64,000 bases of DNA. It comes from Larix kaempferi. Taxonomy: Eukaryota > Streptophyta > Pinopsida > Pinales > Pinaceae. The stretch is from positions 7,192,001-7,256,000 of the forward strand of contig BSBM01000186.1 of NCBI GenBank assembly GCA_027924585.1, given 5' to 3'. A model generated the notes under the pieces. The model was not told where the DNA came from and did not search any database. It saw only the letters and a program-made list of their open reading frames with translations. This document shows positions 1 through 9,749 of the stretch, piece by piece. The translations under genes and the position numbers were made by a program. Each line of letters begins with the position of its first letter. Position 1 is the first letter of the stretch.

Positions 1-1400
1 TGAGCTTTGCTAGCTTAGTTTGCTTGCTGTTGCTTGATTTGGAGTTAAGTGTGTCTTTCAGCTTGGTTGAGTGCTTGTCTTTTCTTGAGTCTTCTGAATG
101 TACTAGTGCTGCAAGTAGTGTTTTATTTTCAGTCATTTAGATCTGAAAGCTCAGTTTTTAACAAGTTTATTCTTTGATGCATCCATTGAAAAGTTAAAAG
201 TGCTTCTTTCCCATCATTTCTTGAACATTATTGAAGAAAATTGTTGTGCTTTGGAAAATTCTCATTTATGTTTTGGAAATGTTGAATGAATGTATGATCT
301 ATTATGTTTTTCTTGAATTATGAATCGCTCATTTTCTTGAAGGGCTCAAAATACGTTTCTATTTTTGCAAAGTTAATTCCATGCTAAGGAAAGATAGATG
401 CATTTTTAATTTTTGTTTCCTTTAGATCAGTGAAAGTGAAATTGAAAAACTTGCATATTCCATTTCAGAATCCTCTCTTTTCATTACCTAGTGTCATTTT
501 ACTTTGAAAAGAAAAAGAAAAGGAAAAATCATTTGATTTGGATAGTAGTGTTATGATTTTTTGTGTTTCGTTGAAAAAAGAAAAGAATACTTTCATTGTC
601 AAATTTGTTTGAATTGGGATTGTGTTGCATTGAGTTTGTTTTGGCAATACTATTGGAGAAAATTTTCTCCTTCCCATAGCTTGAATTCATTGAAAGAAAA
701 GAATATTTCGTGCATGTAGCCAGGGCTTGCATTATGCTTTTGATTATGTACTCACCTCATGCATTCACCTAACGCATCCACGATAAAATTAATGGTAGAA
801 CTATGTAAACTTTTTAGCAACTTGTGCGTAAGTTAGAGACGTGTTCCAGTGTCATTAAGCGTGGCAGCTGTCGTTATTTGCCAACACTGTATCTTGGGGG
901 TATTGTAGTCTTCCACGTACTTATCGGTATATCGAGCTCCTTCATGTACCCAACAAGTACTATAATTCATACTTGGCGTATATCGAAGGGTGTATCACGT
1001 ACACGGTAGTATATCAGAAGGTCTCTTTCTGAACGGTTGTGCATTAGACAGCACCACTATGGATTTGAGCTCCCACGTGCCTTGCATATATCGCGAGACA
1101 CCATTAGGATTCCTGAAACCAACCAAGTTAACAATTTGGTCATCTTGGAAAAGCAATACACCGAGAACAGCACTCGGGGAGATTAGCATGCATGTACTAT
1201 CCAGGTAATTGGGTATGCAGGAAAGGGCATGGTCCCAATCCTCCTTGTCGTGTCATATTGTTGGACCATGCAGTATATCATGGTTTGCGATGCCTTGATA
1301 ATCCCGTGAGGTTCCAAACTTTTTAATCCACTCTGTCACATAAGTTTGCTTATTGCCTTAGTTTGAGTAGGTTTTTTTGGACTGCTTTTCTTTTAGCATA
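1..1400. other. Unassigned sequence upstream of the first gypsy gag
   Basis: No convincing gene is visible; only short spurious frames occur. The stretch may hold the 5' LTR and leader of the gypsy element whose gag relic begins near 1450, but no matching 3' copy is in the window and I could not find a tRNA-type primer-binding site, so LTR borders cannot be set. The first 700 bases are T-rich. About 820-1320 is more balanced in composition. Confidence 0.5.
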
Positions 1401-1453
1401 CTCTTAGGAGAAATGCTATTTCAGCCATCCTGGCTGATCATCCTGACACTCTG

Positions 1454-4283
1454 GTGGATTTTCCCTGGAGAAGATCCCATAGGATCTTAAACTTATCATT
1501 CGAATATCCCCTTAATCCGGAGGTTATTTCAAGGGTAAGAATGGATCAGTGTAACGCGATCATAGTTATTGAAGTGGAAAACCCCACTTTGAATGTTGGA
1601 GGACTTTTGTTTCCACAAACTCCTCCAGATTCACCTACCTCTCATCCCTTGCAGAATGAAGGAGCACAAACCCCCACTTCACAAGACCTTTCTCCCGTCA
1701 TCATGGGAGAACTTGGATCATTGGAATGGATAAACTGACCTCAGGATGACCCCACAATAGCTGTTGGTCCTTCAGCAGCTTATTGGACATCTTCTACAGA
1801 CCACCCAGTGGCTCATTTTGCCATCTCATCCCCAGCTAACTGGACTACTCCAGAGTTCTCTAGGCCTTACTATAGGCCTGACCCCGCCGATATTTTCAGC
1901 CCCATCCATGAACATTTGGAACAGTTACGTATTAGAGGTGATGAGCTTCGAAGACAAAGTCACGAGCAATACTTTGAAGAGTTTCGAAATCGCCATTTCC
2001 AACCAAGATTTGATGACGGAAACATCCTAGTTCATCCGATATATTTCGGATCACTTGAAGCACCCCACCATGAGACCGCTAATAAGACTGGTCAACCCTC
2101 ACAAGAATCCAGTCTTGCACCTCAAATGAACAAACCGGTGGAAGGACAATAGTCCAACACACCTGTCACTACCACAGTTACTTTATCAGTTCCTCCCCCA
2201 CCTCAGAATTCGAGGGGAGGGTATTCCATTCCCATGAATTATCTTATTGGTAATATTATTACTACGATAGCTAGTCAACAACCTATGTTGGTTCAACCTT
2301 TGAATAGTGGTCAACCTATCGTGGCTGGGGGGCGACCCCCATTTCCTAACCAGAATGTAAATGGTGGAATCCCCAACAGACCCTCTGTTGGACCTTCCCA
2401 ACCCGCTAGACCGTCCACCATGGAATTATCTCATGTTGGGTGGCCGTTAAATGTAAATCAACCCTCATGCATTCAAGCGTATCTAGGTTCTGTTAACCCT
2501 GTTTCGGGCCAACCTAATCCAGGAAACGCACCATACGGGATACCTTATCCTGGGAATCCATACACTCTATGGGGGCAACAACCTGTGTTGCAACATTGAC
2601 CCCAACCGACTATCCCTCAAGTACCACCACCCCTATTCGACCCTCCCCACCTCTTGCTAGAGGTGGCAGGCCCCCACCTAAACTTGGTGGAGGCCCACCT
2701 CATTTTACCTACAACATCCCTCACCCTTCCAGCGATGGCAGGAATGGTCCACCACCCCCTCCCGGTGGAGGCGACGTGGGACCACCATATCATGGTGGAG
2801 GAGGACATTTCCCTTCGGGTGGTGGAGGTGGTCCACCAACCCCTCCAGGAGGAGGCGGTGGAGGACCTAATTAATATGGTGGTGGCGGTGGTGGTGGAGA
2901 CCCTCATCCTTCGACGGTGGAGGTGGTGGGGGACCCCATCCTTCTGGCGGTGGAAGTGGTCCACCACCCCCTTCAAGTGGAGGTGATCGTGGGCCACCTC
3001 ATTATGGTTATGGACCCCCACCTCCTCCCAGTGGTGGCGGTGGACCTCCACCCCCTCTTGGAGGTGGAGGTGGACCCCCACTTTATTGGAATGGACCACC
3101 TTATGGTGGCTGACCTCCTTAGGGTCTAGGAGGCACACCCCCCTACGGTCAGTTTCCTCCTGGTACACCTTATGGTCAATTTGGTCCTTACACGCCTTAT
3201 CCATATTATCAATATGCGTAGCCTAATCCACAGCTGCCCTTCTTGGCTACTTTGGACCTTCCTGACCTATCCCGTTTAACATATGATCCTATTTACCACG
3301 GATCTAACTGGCCATTGATTCCGGTGAAACTTCCACCTGATATCCCCAAGTTTGACGGTAATCCAGGTGAAGACCCTAAAATCCATACGATGATGTACCA
3401 CTTATAGTGTTCATCTAATTCCTTAATGGACGATTCAATTCATCTTAGATTGCTTCAAAGGACTCTCACCGGTTCGGCTGCCAAGTGGTACATTGAATTG
3501 CCACCACACTCTTTTCCTGATTTTGGTTCTCTTGCCATGAACTTTTTGACACACTTCCAGCTGCCCATACAGTATGAGACTGGTACTGATCTTTTAACAT
3601 CGCTCCATCAAAATACCGCCACTCACATCTCGGATCATATCCACGAGTGGACATGGAGATGACGTCTCATTAAAGCTCCCATTCCAGATCAGCTCCTAGC
3701 AGACTGGTTCACAAAATCCCTCATCCCTACCATAGTAAGAGACGTTGCTATGCGAGGTGTTGTCACCGAAGAACAATCCATCGCGAGTGCCCATTTGCTA
3801 GACCTAGTCTACACTCAATCCGACACTTTGTTTGATATTCTTCCTGATGCACCCCGTGACATTAATGACCCTACAAAATCACATAAGGTACTCCAAACTG
3901 ATGGAATCATTGGTTCCCTTGATACCCAGCCTGCTGCTAGCACTGTTGGATCATCCAACCCAACTCTAGCTGGCCACAGCACCGCTAAGTCAACCGCTCC
4001 TACTGTAACTGAAGAGGTGAATTCTGTCCAATCAACTTCATCTCAGAAGTCCAGCGGTAAAAAGAAGAACACAGGGAAACCCAAAAAGTCTTCCACCCAG
4101 TAGAAACAAAAGAGCACTCCTGACGATACCAAGCAGAAATGGAAACTAAAGTATCCTTGTTTACTGTGTGGAGATGACCATTTCTCCAAAGAATGTCCCC
4201 ATAGAGACGAAGTGAAAAATTTTCTTAGGGGAAAACCAACTCTCGCAGTCCTCAATGATCCGTTTCCTACTCAAAACCAGTAG
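1454..4283 (+). pseudogene. gag: Gag relic with Pro/Gly-rich region and zinc knuckle
   Basis: Capsid/nucleocapsid precursor of the gypsy element. Frame 2 runs from about 1454 to 2599 and is interrupted by stops at 1736, 2150 and 2597. A Gly/Pro-rich tract (about 2620-3200) follows in a shifted frame. Frame 3 then carries the retrotransposon Gag core (about 3330-3870: PDIPKFDGNPGEDPK, then the LTGSAAKWYIEL and FPDFGSLAMNFLTHF segments), with stops at 3405 and 3660. A Lys/Ser-rich linker follows, then a CCHC-like knuckle at about 4158-4196 (C-x2-C-x3-H-x4-C). The knuckle spacing is one residue shorter than the usual x4 before His. The Gag core is clear. The start codon is uncertain, because the N-terminal part has no recognisable domain. 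Confidence 0.8.
2600..3200 (+). repeat. Gly/Pro-rich low-complexity coding tract within gag
   Basis: GGTGG/CCACC-rich repeats encode runs of GGGGG and PPPPP with interspersed HY/PHP, first in frame 1 and then in other frames after indels. The tract lies N-terminal to the Gag core. Its codon-like repeats produce long open frames on the opposite strand (for example 2617-3204), which are composition artefacts. The irregular unit size and frame switches suggest slippage after the element became inactive. Confidence 0.7.
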
Positions 4284-5825
4284 ATGATTACTCAAACCCC
4301 CCCAGCCCAGGGGGAACCATCCAATAGCACGCATGTTCTCATGCTGCGTAATGAGACGATCAATTTAAATATTTTCTCACGATCTTACGAACCGGTCCCT
4401 TCGAAGGAATCCACTAGAAGTAATGCTGAAAAAGCTTCTAACTCCTTAACTGATGTTACTGTACCATCAACTTCTCTCACCATTGAGAATCCCTCCTTAG
4501 AATTGATATTGCGACTGCCCAAGAGAATGATTTGAAAAGTTGTTTTCAATCCCAATGCTTGGGTGGCACAAAATTACAATATCGTAGAAGACTTGGCACA
4601 AGCTCCTTGCGCCATGTCCACCCTAGAAGTTTTGCAGAATTGTCCTAATCAACACAAAACTCTCCTTCCAGCCATCAGTGCAGTCGATCCCGATTCCTCG
4701 AATACCATCATGTTCTGACTTGACAACTTTCAGTCGAGGCTTTCACACTAGCTCGCATTTCAAGTTTCTGCGAACATTGTTGGGAAGATTGTCCATCGTA
4801 CCCTTTTGGACGAAGGAACCTCCACTTCTGTCATGTCGATCGCCTGTTGGAGAGCCATTGGCTCCCCTGAATTGAATCGTTCTCCTACCACATTGAAAGC
4901 ATTCGACGGGCGTGGCTTTCAACCTCATGGGTTCTTACAAGCTCTTACAGTTGAGTTGGGCAGAAAGACCGTAACCATTAATGTGGAAGTGGTCTCACCC
5001 CCGTTAGATTATAATCTCTTGCTTGGTCACAATTGGTTTTACACCATGCAGGCGGTAGTTTCTTTAGTCTTTCACATAGTACAATTCCCCCACCAAGGAC
5101 GAATTGTCACTATCGAGCAATTAGATTTTTGTACACCAGATGATACTACTCATCCTAGTGACCATGTTCCTTCCATTGGACAAATGTCAAAACAGTACGA
5201 GAGTGTAGGGGTTGACATTTTGAAATATTCATCTCTCATGGGAGTTTTTCCAGCCACAAATCCCCCTAATCATGTTGCTATGGTGAACATGATCTCCACA
5301 GAGATTTTATCTCACTCTACCGATGCTTGGCCTATACCAGATGAAGCCACAACACACCTGCTTGGAGATATAATGCCTCTTTCACCCGTTGAATGTATTT
5401 ACGAGGCTATCCAATCAGCACTAGAGGACCATTTAACTGTGGCCTCTCCATCCTATTCTCTACGAAGGACATCATCTCTACCTAATCTCTTACTTCGGAA
5501 TTTTCATTCAGACGAGTCCATCATGGAAGTAATGAATATTGACGACAGTCCATGGGATGATCTCCACCATAGGTCATCTTTTCTTCCTCCTTTGGAGTAC
5601 ATAGAGGACAACATTCACACCCTCTTTTCACCAGATATCTACCCATCCCCTCATTCCCCCATCCTTACATGCCTTACGGACAGGGAGGGAAACTTGGCCA
5701 ACATTGAGCTAACCACCCCGGTAGACATCTCAATGAAACCTGGTATAGTGGAACACATTCGTATAGGACAAAACTGTTCCCCTAAAGAAATCACTGTTAG
5801 AACAGCCTTGTTCAAGCAATTTTGA
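4284..5825 (+). pseudogene. Aspartic protease region of gypsy polyprotein
   Basis: Frame 3 continues from Gag with stops at 4533 and around 4716-4750, then stays open from about 4752 to 5825. The retropepsin-like domain is near 4770-5130: the active-site triad region reads LLDEGTSTSVMS, and a later LLLGHNWF segment matches the second conserved block of plant gypsy proteases. D-E-G in place of D-S/T-G is common in the Tat/Athila branch, from what I know of the family. The 5150-5760 part is a linker without a known domain. The frame ends at a TGA (5823) immediately before the RT leader DIFAWSYEEMPGIDP, so the original polyprotein continued into RT. Confidence 0.75.
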
Positions 5826-7480
5826 GACATATTTGCTTGGTCCTATGAGGAGATGCCTGGGATAGACCCTACGATTGTTTCTCATGAAATAAAAACCTAT
5901 CCCGACATCGAACTTGAACACCAAAAGTTGCGACCGGTACACCCCCAGAAGACTACGGTAATTAAGGAAGAAATTGAAAATATCATAAAGGCTGGTTTTA
6001 TTTATCCTGTCCCATTGATGGATTGGGTCTCAAACGTCATTCCTGTGAACAAAAAGCCTGGAACCATTCACGTCTGTGTCGATTATCGGTACCTTAACCG
6101 GGCTTGTCCAAAAGACAACTACCCGACTCCCTTCATTGACCAGATCATCGACAACTATGCCGAAAGCATCATCTTCTCATTTATGGATGGCTTTTATGGT
6201 AACAACCAACAACCTAGCCAACCAACATAAGATGACTTTCATCTTCCCATGGGGAACATTTGCATACTGCAAACTCCCATTTGGCCTTAAAAATGCTGGC
6301 ACCACGTTTAAGCGGGCTATGTCGTATGCCTTCCATGACATTAAGGACTTTGTGGAACCTTACTTGGACGATCTCCATGCTCATTCAAAGCAGCGTGAGT
6401 TCCACATTTATCATCTGATGGCCATTTTCCTCAGATGTAGATGGTACAATATCTGTCTGAATCCTCATAAGTGTATCTTTTGCATTGAGTCCAGATGCCT
6501 CTTAGGATTTATCGTTTCGAAGGATGGGATATGCATTGATCCCTTAAAGGTGGAGGCCATCATCAACCTACCACCCCCGACTGATGTGACGAAACTTCAA
6601 AGTCTCCAAGGGAACGCGACTTATTTAAGATGTTTTGTTTGCAATTTCGTGGAGAAGACTCACGGGTATATGACACTACTCAAGAAGGACGTCCCATTCA
6701 TTTGGGATGACCAAGCTCAAAAATCCTTCGACAGTATCAAACATGCCATCACGCATGCCCCTGTGCTCCAACCACCCAATTATTATCGAGATTACATCTT
6801 ATATCTCACCGCTTCTGCTAACACTATCGCCATGGTTTTGGTACAGGAGAATCAAAATGCCCAAGAACATGTAATATACTATGAAAGTAAGGGTCTGGCT
6901 GACGTTGAAACTAGATATTCACATGTCGAAAAACTTGCATTCGCGGCGGTCATCACCATCCATAAGTTTCGGCACTATATCTTTCTCCGTACCACCACTA
7001 TCGTCGTCGACTCGAACCCCATGTACCACGTACTGACACATAATATGCTTGGGGGAAAGTATTCATGCTGGATCATGATACTACAAGAATTTGATCTTCT
7101 TTTCGAGAAAGCCAAGTCAAAGAAGTCTTTGGTGTTTGTCGAGCTGATCTGTGACCTTCCTCGTCCTTATGCAAAAATTGAGCACAATGACTCCTTTCGA
7201 GACAAATCATTGTTTCTCATTAGTACAACTGATCCATGGTATGGAGATATCTCATTGTATATTCAAACCCAATGCTTCAACCTTCAACTCTCTCACAACG
7301 ACTATCGTAAGATACGTCACCATGCAAAGTATTATTTAATCATCAATGATACTTTGTATCGCAGTGGCATTGATTCAATTCTTCGACATTGTCTCACTCA
7401 TGATGAGGCTGAAAGCGTTCTGAATGACTGTCACGCCGGGGCATGTGGAGGTCACCTCTCTGGGATGGCTACAACCTAGA
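5826..7480 (+). pseudogene. pol: Reverse transcriptase and ancestral RNase H relic
   Basis: The RT N-terminal part is read in frame 3 (5826-6228: KAGFIYPV, VNKKPGT, DYRYLNRACPKDNYP). The rest is in frame 1 from about 6230 (FIFPWGTFAYCKLPFGLKNAGTTFKRAM, then the catalytic YLDD near 6361), so there is a frameshift around 6200-6230. The RT connection and the native RNase H follow (about 6770-7150). In the native RNase H the first acidic position appears to be lost: TASANTIAMVL stands where an acidic residue is normal, while the E in SHVEKLAFA and the D in VVDSNPM remain. The frame ends at a TAG (7477-7479). Loss of the native RNase H active site fits the presence of a second RNase H downstream. 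Confidence 0.85.
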
Positions 7481-8490
7481 ATATTTTGCTCGCAGAATAT
7501 TTCTGGCCTACTATCTTCAAAGATTGTATTGAGGCCATCAAAAAAGTCCTCCTTGCCAACACTTCCATACGAAGAAGCGCACTCACCCTGCCCCGTTACA
7601 TCCAGTTATTGCCATTGGCCCATTCACAAAATGGGGCATTGACTTTATGCATTGTAAGCCTACCTTGGATAGGGAGCATAGTTACATCATTGTAGCTATG
7701 CATTACTTCACAAAGTGGGTCGAACCTATGCTTACATACTAGAACGATGGCAAAACCGCCACACTCTTCATGTTCAATCATGTAATAGCACGGTTCAGAG
7801 TTCCTCAGGCAATTGTTACCGATCATGGTTCCCATTTTTAGAACCATATGGTTGATGAATTGAGTGACAGGTTGGGTTTTCGCCATGAAAATTCAACACC
7901 CTACTACCCGTAGTCCAATGGACAGGTCGAGGCCATTAACAAGGTCTTGAAAACTATGGTCCAAAGGATGGTAGGGACACATAAGTCCAATTGGCACAAC
8001 ATGATCTTTTCAGCGTTATGGGCCTACTGAACTTCCGTCAAAACCGCCACAGGCTTTGCTCCCTTCCAATTGGTATACGGATTGGAGGCTATCCTACCTA
8101 TAGAGTGCAAAATTCCATCTCTACAACTCGCTATCAAACTTCTTCCTAAAACTACTATTGAGGAAGAATGTCTCTTGCACTTAGCAAAACTGGACGAGTC
8201 CCGCCAAGATGTTTCTCTTGCTAATGAAGCACACAAGAAACGCATCAAAGCCCAATACAACAAGTCAGTTGAACCTCGTATCTTTAATGAGGGTGACCTG
8301 GTCCTCACTTATGACCAGAAGCACGACTAACTAGGAGTAGGAAAGTTCGAATCCATGTGGCATGGACCTTACATAGTCAAACATGTTTTGGAGAAGGGAG
8401 CTTACGAGCTTGAAGACTATGACGGAATATCTTTGGGTGAACGTCGTAATGGGATTTACCTAAAGTGATACTACTCTTAAATTCATCACG
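7400..8490 (+). pseudogene. Integrase relic of gypsy element
   Basis: The zinc-binding N-terminus starts near 7400 (HDEAESVLNDCHAGACGGH). The catalytic core follows in several frames: about 7635-7720 (GIDFMHCKPTLDREHSYIIVA), 7780-7960 (VTDHGSH, then the NGQVEAINK motif carrying the third acidic residue). 8070-8330 is open (VYGLEAILPIECKIPSL, KRIKAQYNKSVEPR, FNEGDLVL). A GPY/F-type tail (FESMWHGPYIVKHVLEKGAYEL) runs to about 8465. Stops at 7477, 7741, 7840, 7909, 8027 and 8328, plus shifts, mark it as dead. No chromodomain follows. Confidence 0.8.
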
Positions 8491-8566
8491 CTTAGACTTT
8501 CTTATATATACTCTACATGGCGTGTTTTTTGTGTTTTTGTGTGTGTTGTGACTCTTTTGTTTTTTA

Positions 8567-9034
8567 GTGTCTTTAGATCATGTTTCTGCTTCTTATACCA
8601 TGTTCTGTCTGCATGTGCAGATGTCAACATGCTACGAATTCATGGATGGCGCCAGCCAGCATACCTGTAACCTTGCTTCGGCAGCCTGGGTACTATATTC
8701 CCTAATAGTTGAGCTCATTAGCTCAGGAGGAAGTTGCCTAGGGTTTGTGACCAACAATGCCGCAGAGTATCAGGCAGTAATCAAAACCCTAGCTAATGCC
8801 ATTTCCTTGGGTATGAACCACATTGTCATCCACATGGATTCTCAATTAGTGGTTTCCCATCTTAACCGGTTTTACGCCATCCGTGATCCCACCTTACTCC
8901 GTCTGTTCAGACGAGTACGTCTCCTAGAAAGGTCATTTGAATTCGTTCAATACCTGCACATTCCACGAGAGTTAAACACAGTTGCTAACTCGATGGCCAA
9001 CTTCATTTTAGATTGGTACATCACACACACATAA
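8567..9034 (+). pseudogene. Archaeal-type RNase H downstream of integrase
   Basis: A 155-codon frame carries an RNase H fold with the plant/archaeal RNase HI-like signature: FMDGAS (first Asp), NNAAEYQAV (Glu) and IHMDSQLVV (second Asp). A C-terminal NTVANSMAN block stands where the usual final Asp appears replaced by Asn. The domain proper starts near 8624, where ATG follows a pyrimidine-poor but intron-like end (TGTCTGCATGTGCAG), so the first 19 codons of the long frame may be intronic or leader. It has its own open frame after the integrase stop, in the place where env-like or accessory frames lie in other elements. Family knowledge: Tat elements acquired a second RNase H. Position and splicing here are inference. 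Confidence 0.75.
8608..8623 (+). promoter_or_regulatory. Possible 3' splice acceptor before second RNase H
   Basis: The sequence TGTCTGCATGTGCAG immediately precedes the ATG at 8624 that opens the RNase H domain. It follows a T-rich stretch (8521-8570), as expected for an intron end. It could let a subgenomic spliced RNA express this domain. This is inference only; no donor was assigned. Confidence 0.35.
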
Positions 9035-9122
9035 CACACATAATATGTAAAAGCATTCACAACATGTAAATAATGTAATGTATAAAAGCAAACATGTAAA
9101 CAAGATCACATCACTAATCATG

Positions 9123-9572
9123 TGTGTAGCACTAATATAGGATCTGGAGGCTCAGTGGGGGCGCATGGGAGGCTAACTGAAGTCAGAACAAGTCACCTAA
9201 TCAAACTGGAGGTCAAACAGAAGTGATACAGTCAGTCGGGAGTGAAACTAGCCTCAAATCAGGGAGAATCGGAGCTGACTGAATGTAACTGAAGTGGAAC
9301 TGCAGTGGTAGGTGAACAAGTGCGCCCTTCTCTGGCAGTAGGTGAGAAGTGGGCGCCTTTCAGCTTAGGAGGGCTAAAACTCTGTGGTAGGTGGCTCCCG
9401 GGTGCTAGAAGAAGGTGGATAAGGTGCTGGAGGCATCAAACTGGTGACTGGGATGCATGCAAGTGCATGCAGGTGCATGCAAAACCCTAGATTCTGCATA
9501 TCCTGAAATAGATCATGCAGGATCCTGAAATAGATGATGTATCCTGAAATAGATGATGTGGATATCCAAACA
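9123..9572 (-). repeat. 3' LTR of minus-strand copia, truncated
   Basis: Matches 14566-15015 almost base for base, including the triplicated ATCCTGAAATAGAT motif near its right end. It lacks about 314 bp present in the other LTR. The intact LTR edge is at 9572, next to the C-run that is the complement of the polypurine tract. The broken edge at 9123 abuts gypsy-derived sequence. Confidence 0.88.
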
Positions 9573-9590
9573 CCCCCCCTCAAGCTAGAC
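9573..9590 (-). other. Polypurine tract of minus-strand copia
   Basis: On the minus strand a purine run (GCTTGAGGGGGGG) ends exactly at the start of the 3' LTR (TGTTTGGATATCC). This is the expected primer site for plus-strand DNA synthesis. A second C-rich block at 9720-9735 (CCCCCCTCAAGCTAAAGC) copies the same motif about 150 bp farther in. Confidence 0.8.
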
Positions 9591-9749
9591 TATGATGTGC
9601 CAACTAAAATAATGTGGGGCCCTGGTAACTAAGACCAAAGGTCACCCCAATACAATAATCCAAAAAAATGCTGAAAATAAACTAAGTGAGGAAAGAGGGA
9701 AAACCCAGTGGGAAGAAAGCCCCCCCTCAAGCTAAAGCATAATAATGAA

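Larger units (their letters stand above)
1400..9122 (+). mobile_element. Decayed Ty3/gypsy retrotransposon, Tat-like, with second RNase H
   Basis: Reading the plus strand gives Gag, zinc knuckle, protease, reverse transcriptase, RNase H, integrase (HHCC and catalytic core, then GPY/F-type tail) and a second archaeal-type RNase H. The RT-before-integrase order defines Ty3/gypsy. No chromodomain is seen. The DEGTSTSVMS protease motif, the EEMPGIDP segment just before RT and the extra RNase H suggest the Tat/Athila-like branch. Many in-frame stops and at least two frame changes show that it is dead. Neither LTR can be defined: the 5' end may lie in the first 1.4 kb, and the 3' LTR appears to have been lost where the copia element begins at 9123. 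Confidence 0.85.

Noticed and set aside
2617-3204. 195-codon minus-strand frame
   Set aside because: It is the complement of the Gly/Pro-rich gag tract; its His/Val/Trp-rich composition comes from GGTGG repeats.
9305-9490. 61-codon frame repeated at 14748-14933
   Set aside because: Both copies are inside the copia LTRs, so the repetition reflects LTR duplication rather than gene conservation.
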